This document shows, piece after piece, positions 7,047 to 10,685 of a stretch of 10,685 bases of DNA. The translations under genes and the position numbers were made by a program. The stretch covers positions 1 through 10,685 of the forward strand of contig CANIZU010000050.1 in the NCBI GenBank assembly GCA_947472115.1, read 5' to 3'. The notes under the pieces were generated by a model. That model saw nothing but the letters and a program-made list of their open reading frames with translations, ran no database searches and was not told the origin of the DNA. Origin of the DNA: Flavobacteriales bacterium. Lineage in GTDB: Bacteria > Bacteroidota > Bacteroidia > NS11-12g > UBA955. Numbering within the stretch: position 1 is the first letter of the stretch; every line of letters starts with the position of its first letter.

Positions 7047-7764
7047 TCCTATCAAAAGTATTCTCATCGATGATGAGCCTTTGGCCTTAGAAGTATTGAA
7101 ATCTCATTTGGTTAATTACCCAAGAATTGAAATCGTGAATACGTTTTCAAGCGCAGGGGAAGCGATGAAATGGTTAGAATCAAACCAAGTTGATGTAGTG
7201 TTTACGGATATTCAAATGCCGGGCATGACGGGCTTAGATTTGGTGAAAAATCAATATCCAGCCCCCCATGCAGTAATATTCACCACAGCCCATACCAATT
7301 TTGCGGCCGATGCATTTGAGTTTGAAGCATTGGACTATTTGCTCAAACCGATTTCTCCAGAGAGAATGGAAAAAGCCATCAAACGTTTGGAAGAATATAT
7401 CTCAATAAAACGAGGTACAAATGATGATGTAAGTGTTAAACCCGATTTTGTTTTTGTGAAGGTGGATGGGCAACATCAAAAAATTGCATACAACGACATT
7501 CTTTTTGTTGAAGCATTTGCAGATTATGTCAAAATTTGGATTTCAAATGAGAAGCGTATCGTAACATTGCAAACGATGAGGAATATGGAGATGGCGCTTC
7601 CAGCTGATCGTTTTGTAAGAATTCATAGAAGTTATATCGTTTCTAAAAGTCATATCGAAGCGATTCAAAACAACGCAGTAGTGATTGGAACAAAACAGTT
7701 ACCTATTGGTAAAAACTACAAAGAACTAGTGCAATCGATTGTCAATAACGCCAAACTAAAATAG
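7036..7764 (+). CDS. LytTR-family response regulator (242 aa)
   Basis: This is a DNA-binding response regulator of the LytR/AlgR class and the cognate partner of the overlapping kinase gene. The receiver domain spans about 6-120: acidic pair Asp12-Asp13, phosphoacceptor Asp58 in VVFTDIQMPG, Thr83/Thr84 in FTTAH and Lys104 in LLKPI. A short linker leads to the LytTR DNA-binding domain at about 138-240 (FVKVDGQHQKIAYNDILFVEA, then RFVRIHRSYIVS at 192-203). All key residues are present and the length is standard. The ATG at 7036 lies within the end of the kinase gene, and the 11-bp overlap supports this start. Targets cannot be read from the gene itself, but one LytTR-like half-site is found downstream at 7951-7959. 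Confidence 0.95.
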   Translation: MPTNPIKSILIDDEPLALEVLKSHLVNYPRIEIVNTFSSAGEAMKWLESNQVDVVFTDIQMPGMTGLDLVKNQYPAPHAVIFTTAHTNFAADAFEFEALDYLLKPISPERMEKAIKRLEEYISIKRGTNDDVSVKPDFVFVKVDGQHQKIAYNDILFVEAFADYVKIWISNEKRIVTLQTMRNMEMALPADRFVRIHRSYIVSKSHIEAIQNNAVVIGTKQLPIGKNYKELVQSIVNNAKLK

Positions 7765-7781
7765 GGCTCCTCCCATTTTTT
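7758..7781 (+). terminator. Probable intrinsic terminator of the two-component operon
   Basis: AAAAT (7758-7762) plus GGG (7764-7766) pairs with CCC (7772-7774) plus ATTTT (7775-7779), with one bulged A and a CTCCT loop, followed by two more T. It overlaps the regulator's TAG stop. The GC core is short, so strength is uncertain. Confidence 0.4.
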
Positions 7782-7908
7782 GTACAGAGCTTCAATTTTA
7801 TTACAAAGAATATTCTGTAAAATTTATACTTTTTACAATCGGCAGACAATTCCAACTATTTGATAGTTAATGTATTGTGAATACTTGGTAATTGAAGTGT
7901 CACAATCA

Positions 7909-7940
7909 TTTGTTTAGCCAACGGTTAGAGTAAAATATTG
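7909..7940 (+). promoter_or_regulatory. Possible promoter of the HTH gene
   Basis: TTTG (7909-7912), a 20-bp spacer, then AAATATTG (7933-7940) resemble TTTG-N19-TAnnTTTG with two mismatches in the -7 box. Transcription would begin near 7947, giving a leader of roughly 80 nt that carries both stem-loops described below. The match is weak. Confidence 0.25.
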
Positions 7941-7941
7941 G

Positions 7942-7962
7942 TCTATTGATTCAGTTAATAGA
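7942..7962 (+). repeat. Inverted repeat in the HTH gene leader region
   Basis: TCTATTGA (7942-7949) pairs with TTAATAGA (7955-7962), including one G-T wobble, around a TTCAG loop. It overlaps the LytTR-like 9-mer TCAGTTAAT (7951-7959) and could be an operator or an RNA hairpin. Confidence 0.4.
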
Positions 7963-7964
7963 GC

Positions 7965-8001
7965 AAAACCCCTTGAATTCCGTAGGATTGAGGTGGGTTT
8001 T
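7965..8001 (+). repeat. Long imperfect hairpin directly upstream of the HTH start
   Basis: AAAACCC (7965-7971) pairs with GGGTTTT (7995-8001). The stem continues with CTT/AGG (with a wobble), a mismatch and AATTC/GGATT (with a wobble), closing on a CGTA loop at 7981-7984. It ends 23 nt before the GTG start. It resembles an attenuator or a weak terminator, but no long T-run follows. Confidence 0.45.
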
Positions 8002-8024
8002 ACCAATTAAAAAAAAATAGCACT

Positions 8025-8342
8025 GTGGCGACATTCGATTACAACAAAATCAAGAATTTGGCAGCGGCCAAAAGGATTCCAATCAAAGAACTTGCTCGTA
8101 GATGTGAATTAAGTGAGCAAGGTTTTCACTACATGTTAAAGAAGCACACTATGCGTGTAGACACGCTGGAGCGTATTTGTGCAACTCTAGAAATTACAAT
8201 GGTAGATCTTTTCGCAGAAACTCCAATAAGTACTGCAATTGGCGGTGTGAGTCATGAATCGTTGGCTTCAGCCAATTCTGAATTAATGCAGAAGCTCGAC
8301 ACTATTATTGGATTATTAAAAACAGAGAAGCATTTGGTATAA
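8025..8342 (+). CDS. Small XRE-like helix-turn-helix protein (105 aa)
   Basis: This is a probable DNA-binding regulator. Residues about 8-63 form an XRE/Cro-type HTH: KIKNLAAAKRIPIKELARR (helices 1-2), the recognition region LSEQGFHYMLKK at 29-40, then VDTLERICATLEITMVDLF. The C-terminal part (79-100) is a heptad-like helix (LASANSELMQKLDTIIGLL) that may dimerise. The start is GTG at 8025: no ATG precedes the HTH, the frame is closed upstream by TGA at 7989-7991, and an A9-rich leader lies just before it. The gene ends 25 bp from the converging lyase gene. It has its own long leader, so separate regulation is likely. Its target is unknown, and nothing beside it suggests toxin-antitoxin or phage context. 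Confidence 0.85.
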   Translation: MATFDYNKIKNLAAAKRIPIKELARRCELSEQGFHYMLKKHTMRVDTLERICATLEITMVDLFAETPISTAIGGVSHESLASANSELMQKLDTIIGLLKTEKHLV

Positions 8343-8367
8343 TATACTACTTGCCTCATTGATTTTT

Positions 8368-9243
8368 TTATTTTTGATTAGCAGCGTAGACCATCATGGC
8401 TAGCTGTTTCAAATTGGCCCAATTGATTTGGGAATCAAGTTGAGTTGATTGCTGCCTTGAAAGCCATGCAAAAGCCTCTTCACTTGGAATGTTACCTACC
8501 AAATCATCTTTTGCCATAGGGCATCCTCCAAATCCTCCCAAAGCAGCATCAAACCTTCTACAGCCATGCTCATAAGCAGCTTGTATTTTCTCAATCCATT
8601 CATTGGGTTTTGCATGTAAGTGAACGCCAATTTGTACGTGTGGTAATTTATGATGTATCTCAGTGAACATGTCGGCCAGTTGCTGCGAATTAGCACTCCC
8701 AATCGTATCCGATAATGAAATCGTTCGGATGCCTAAGGATGCAATCTTTGAGGCCCACTCAGCGACTTCGCTCGCCGACCATAAATCGCCATAGGGATTG
8801 CCAAAGGCCATGCTTAAATAACATACGACTTCTTTACCGCTGGCTACTGCGATGTCTTGAATCCTCGCCAACCTTCGAAATGCCTCGTCTCTGCTAGCAT
8901 TTGTGTTCCTTCTTTGAAATGTCTCACTCACGCTCAACGGAAATCCTAAATACTTAATTTTGGGATAGGCAACAGCGCGCAAAGCACCCCGTTCATTGGC
9001 AACAATTACCAAAAGCTTTGTTTGGGTTTCGATTTCGCTAATCGCGTGAACGACTTCGGCAGTATCGGCCATTTGAGGAATGGATTCCGGATTAACAAAA
9101 CTGCCGCAGTCCAAAACATCAAAACCCTGATTTAAGAGGGTAGTGAGATATTGTATTTTTACTTCAGTTGGAATGAAAGACTTGATACCTTGCATTGCAT
9201 CGCGGGGACATTCTACCAAAGTCAGTCGTTCCGCCATCTTCAT
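8368..9243 (-). CDS. Hydroxymethylglutaryl-CoA lyase-like enzyme (291 aa)
   Basis: This is a TIM-barrel HMGL-like lyase that probably cleaves HMG-CoA to acetoacetate and acetyl-CoA at the end of leucine catabolism. Seen in sequence: Arg14-Asp15 in VECPRDAMQG (the catalytic Arg/metal Asp motif), SETFQRRN at 106-113, SDTIG at 178-182, metal-ligand candidates His208 and His210 in VHLHAK, the glycine-rich loop GGFGGCP with the catalytic Cys candidate at 241, and Asn251 in GNIPSEE. Length is as expected for bacterial HMG-CoA lyases. The usual HxHD is HLHA here, so the Asp after the second His is missing. An alternative start is ATG 9237 (MAERLTL), six bases further in; neither has a clear ribosome site. 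The gene begins 11 bp after the peptidase stop, so the two are probably cotranscribed. A related acyl-CoA lyase activity cannot be excluded. Confidence 0.85.
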   Translation of the reverse strand: MKMAERLTLVECPRDAMQGIKSFIPTEVKIQYLTTLLNQGFDVLDCGSFVNPESIPQMADTAEVVHAISEIETQTKLLVIVANERGALRAVAYPKIKYLGFPLSVSETFQRRNTNASRDEAFRRLARIQDIAVASGKEVVCYLSMAFGNPYGDLWSASEVAEWASKIASLGIRTISLSDTIGSANSQQLADMFTEIHHKLPHVQIGVHLHAKPNEWIEKIQAAYEHGCRRFDAALGGFGGCPMAKDDLVGNIPSEEAFAWLSRQQSTQLDSQINWANLKQLAMMVYAANQK

Positions 9244-9254
9244 GCCGCAATTTA

Positions 9255-10685
9255 CTACAAGAAATCGAAGAAATACTGACTAATCTTTTTGTACAAATGC
9301 ACGCGATCTGGACCTACCACATTGTGCTTGTGTCCTGGATAAACGAAGTAATCGAGTTGGGCATTTTTCGCCTTTACTGCCTTGTCAACGAACATTAGAC
9401 TATGCTGCCAAACAACTACGTCATCATCGGCACCATGAATCATCAACAACCTACCTTGTAACTTATCGGCATAACCCAACAAATTATTGGCTTTGTATCC
9501 CTCTGGATTCTCATCCGGACGGTCCATGTATCGCTCGGTATACATGATTTCGTAGTAGCTCCAATCAATAACCGGACCGCCGGCAACACCCACTTTGTAT
9601 TTGCCTGGAGTGCGCGTCATTAAACTGGTTGTCATAAATCCTCCAAAGCTCCATCCATGAATACCTACACGGGTGGAATCGCACCATTTTTGTGATTTCA
9701 ACCAAGCCAAACCATCCAATTGATCCGCCATTTCTGCTGTTCCAAGTTGTCTGTGCACCGCGTTTTCAAAAGCCAATCCCCGATGAGAAGAGCCTCTGTT
9801 GTCTTGGGTGTAAACGATGTATCCATTTTCAGCCATGTAATGCATCCAAAGGTTTCCGCCGCCTAACCATGAATTGGTAATCATTTGGGCATGAGGGCCG
9901 CCATAAACATAGACAACCACCGGGTACTTTTTATTTGGATCGAAGTTGCTGGGGTAAAAAATGCGGGAATACTGATCGAAGCCATTCACCATTCGCATGT
10001 TGATTTCCATTTTCCCAAGTCCAAGACTCGCAATCGGGTTAGGTGATTCAAAAATGATTTTATGATTTACGCCTTCGCCAATTGTAACTGTAGCCCCCGC
10101 CGGTATTTCAGTTTCGGTGTAAGGTAGCTTAGTTTTCGTTGATCCATTTTGTGTTAAGGAGGTCCCAATTTGATTTGTTACATCAATTAAATAGATTTTT
10201 CGTGGAGTTTGATAGTTTGAAAGGGTGTTTATCATCAAGCCGTTTTCCGCATTAAAGGAACATTTATTTGTGCCGTTGGATGGCGTTAAATCAATGATCT
10301 TAGCCGACATGCCCGTTGCTGTCACCTTGCTTTCTTTCCAATCCAAGGCATGCACATGTCGCTCCAAGGGCGAAGCCATCGTATTTTCAAACAATAGATA
10401 TTTACCGTCTTTGGTAAAGCCCAAAACATCTGTCACTTCCCAATTTCCTTTGGTAATTTGCTTGATGATGGGCCGTTTGTTAGCGAATTTGAAAAGATAA
10501 AGGTGGTTCCAACCATCAGACTCGGATTGCAAGAGAAAATCTGTGTTAGATCCGGGGACAAATAGTGGGCCATTTTCTGGTTCAACAAACTTGGGATGAC
10601 TCATTTGGTAATCAACGCTAACCAATCCTCCGGAAACCGCATCGTACTTGCGTAGCTCCATTTTGTTTTGCTCGCGATTCACCCA
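9255..10685 (-). CDS. S9B family peptidase, DPP-IV-like, partial (C-terminal 476 aa, 5' end outside window)
   Basis: This is a serine exopeptidase of the prolyl oligopeptidase clan, DPP-IV branch, which removes X-Pro or X-Ala dipeptides, usually in the periplasm. The frame is open through the window edge: the first codons read WVNREQNK, a typical internal propeller strand, so the GTG there is Val, not a start. About 230-270 N-terminal residues are missing compared with a usual length near 700-750. Counting from that Val, a partial beta-propeller (1-230) leads to the alpha/beta-hydrolase domain. Tyr260 in VYGGPHAQ is the oxyanion candidate, Ser345 in GWSFGG the nucleophile, Asp419 in HGADDD the acid and His453 in GHKHNV the base. 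The substrate-defining Glu-Glu motif lies upstream, so DPP-IV cannot be told apart from a related S9B enzyme. Confidence 0.9.
   Translation of the reverse strand, partial: WVNREQNKMELRKYDAVSGGLVSVDYQMSHPKFVEPENGPLFVPGSNTDFLLQSESDGWNHLYLFKFANKRPIIKQITKGNWEVTDVLGFTKDGKYLLFENTMASPLERHVHALDWKESKVTATGMSAKIIDLTPSNGTNKCSFNAENGLMINTLSNYQTPRKIYLIDVTNQIGTSLTQNGSTKTKLPYTETEIPAGATVTIGEGVNHKIIFESPNPIASLGLGKMEINMRMVNGFDQYSRIFYPSNFDPNKKYPVVVYVYGGPHAQMITNSWLGGGNLWMHYMAENGYIVYTQDNRGSSHRGLAFENAVHRQLGTAEMADQLDGLAWLKSQKWCDSTRVGIHGWSFGGFMTTSLMTRTPGKYKVGVAGGPVIDWSYYEIMYTERYMDRPDENPEGYKANNLLGYADKLQGRLLMIHGADDDVVVWQHSLMFVDKAVKAKNAQLDYFVYPGHKHNVVGPDRVHLYKKISQYFFDFL

Larger units (their letters stand above)
7765..8024. 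other. 260-bp non-coding region with several inverted repeats
   Basis: This is the longest gene-free stretch in the window. It has no ORF of note. It contains the terminator tail of the LytTR gene, an AT-rich dyad (AATTTTA/TAAAATT arms at 7794-7800 and 7818-7824 around the 10-bp palindrome AGAATATTCT at 7807-7816), a candidate promoter, a LytTR-like 9-mer, and two adjacent stem-loops just before the HTH gene. I see no tRNA or recognisable riboswitch. A small RNA is possible but not shown. Confidence 0.55.

Noticed and set aside
7765..8024. tRNA, riboswitch or CRISPR in the longest intergenic region
   Set aside because: No cloverleaf, no conserved riboswitch core and no regularly spaced direct repeats could be found by reading.
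8025..8342. HTH gene as the antitoxin of a toxin-antitoxin pair or as a phage repressor
   Set aside because: There is no small partner ORF on either side and no phage gene; both neighbours are ordinary chromosomal genes.
8337..8347. Palindrome GTATAATATAC at the HTH stop, considered as a terminator between convergent genes
   Set aside because: It is AT-only apart from its ends, has a one-base centre and cannot form a stable stem-loop; no other terminator shape is seen in the 25-bp gap.
10225..10500. 91-aa plus-strand open frame opposite the peptidase gene
   Set aside because: The peptidase frame on the minus strand has clear family similarity throughout; the plus-strand product shows no domain.
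10680..10682. GTG at 10682 as the peptidase start
   Set aside because: The frame continues to the window edge, and WVNREQN is a typical internal propeller sequence, so the gene is cut by the window and this codon is Val.

Overview
The window is typical of a Bacteroidota chromosome, of the kind that has the type IX secretion system (T9SS). Four signs point this way: a secreted protein with a C-terminal T9SS type A sorting domain, the gene pair phoH-purC, Bacteroidota-style -7 boxes (TAnnTTTG) before phoH and purC, and A-rich rather than Shine-Dalgarno leaders. A LytS/LytTR two-component pair and an S9B peptidase also fit. No genus can be named from this sequence. Coding density is high. I see no tRNA, rRNA, CRISPR array, insertion sequence or phage gene.

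Layout, left to right. Positions 1-3855 (+): a PhoH-family ATPase, SAICAR synthetase (purC), and a secreted NHL beta-propeller protein with two PKD-like domains and a T9SS sorting tail. Positions 3852-5681 (+): a five-helix membrane alkaline-phosphatase-superfamily enzyme of the LtaS/phosphoglycerol-transferase type. Its 5' end is unusual because two strong hairpins, the first shaped like an intrinsic terminator, lie across the first codons. Positions 5745-7764 (+): a probable three-gene operon of a 72-aa single-span membrane protein, a LytS/YehU-type sensor kinase and a LytTR response regulator. Positions 7765-8024: a 260-bp non-coding stretch with several inverted repeats and a candidate promoter. 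Positions 8025-8342 (+): a small XRE-like HTH protein. Positions 8368-10685 (-): an S9B (DPP-IV-like) peptidase cut by the window end, followed after 11 bp by an HMG-CoA lyase-like enzyme. These two converge on the HTH gene.

Most of the content is recognisable housekeeping or envelope biology. The genes that may work together are the small membrane protein with the LytS/LytTR pair, and possibly the HTH gene downstream, whose leader contains one LytTR-like site. The peptidase and the lyase could form a catabolic pair (peptides to amino acids; HMG-CoA from leucine breakdown to acetoacetate plus acetyl-CoA), but that is inference from adjacency. I found no clear undescribed multi-gene system. 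The best leads are the hairpins in the LtaS-like gene's start, the structured leader of the HTH gene, and the unrecognised small membrane protein in front of the two-component system.
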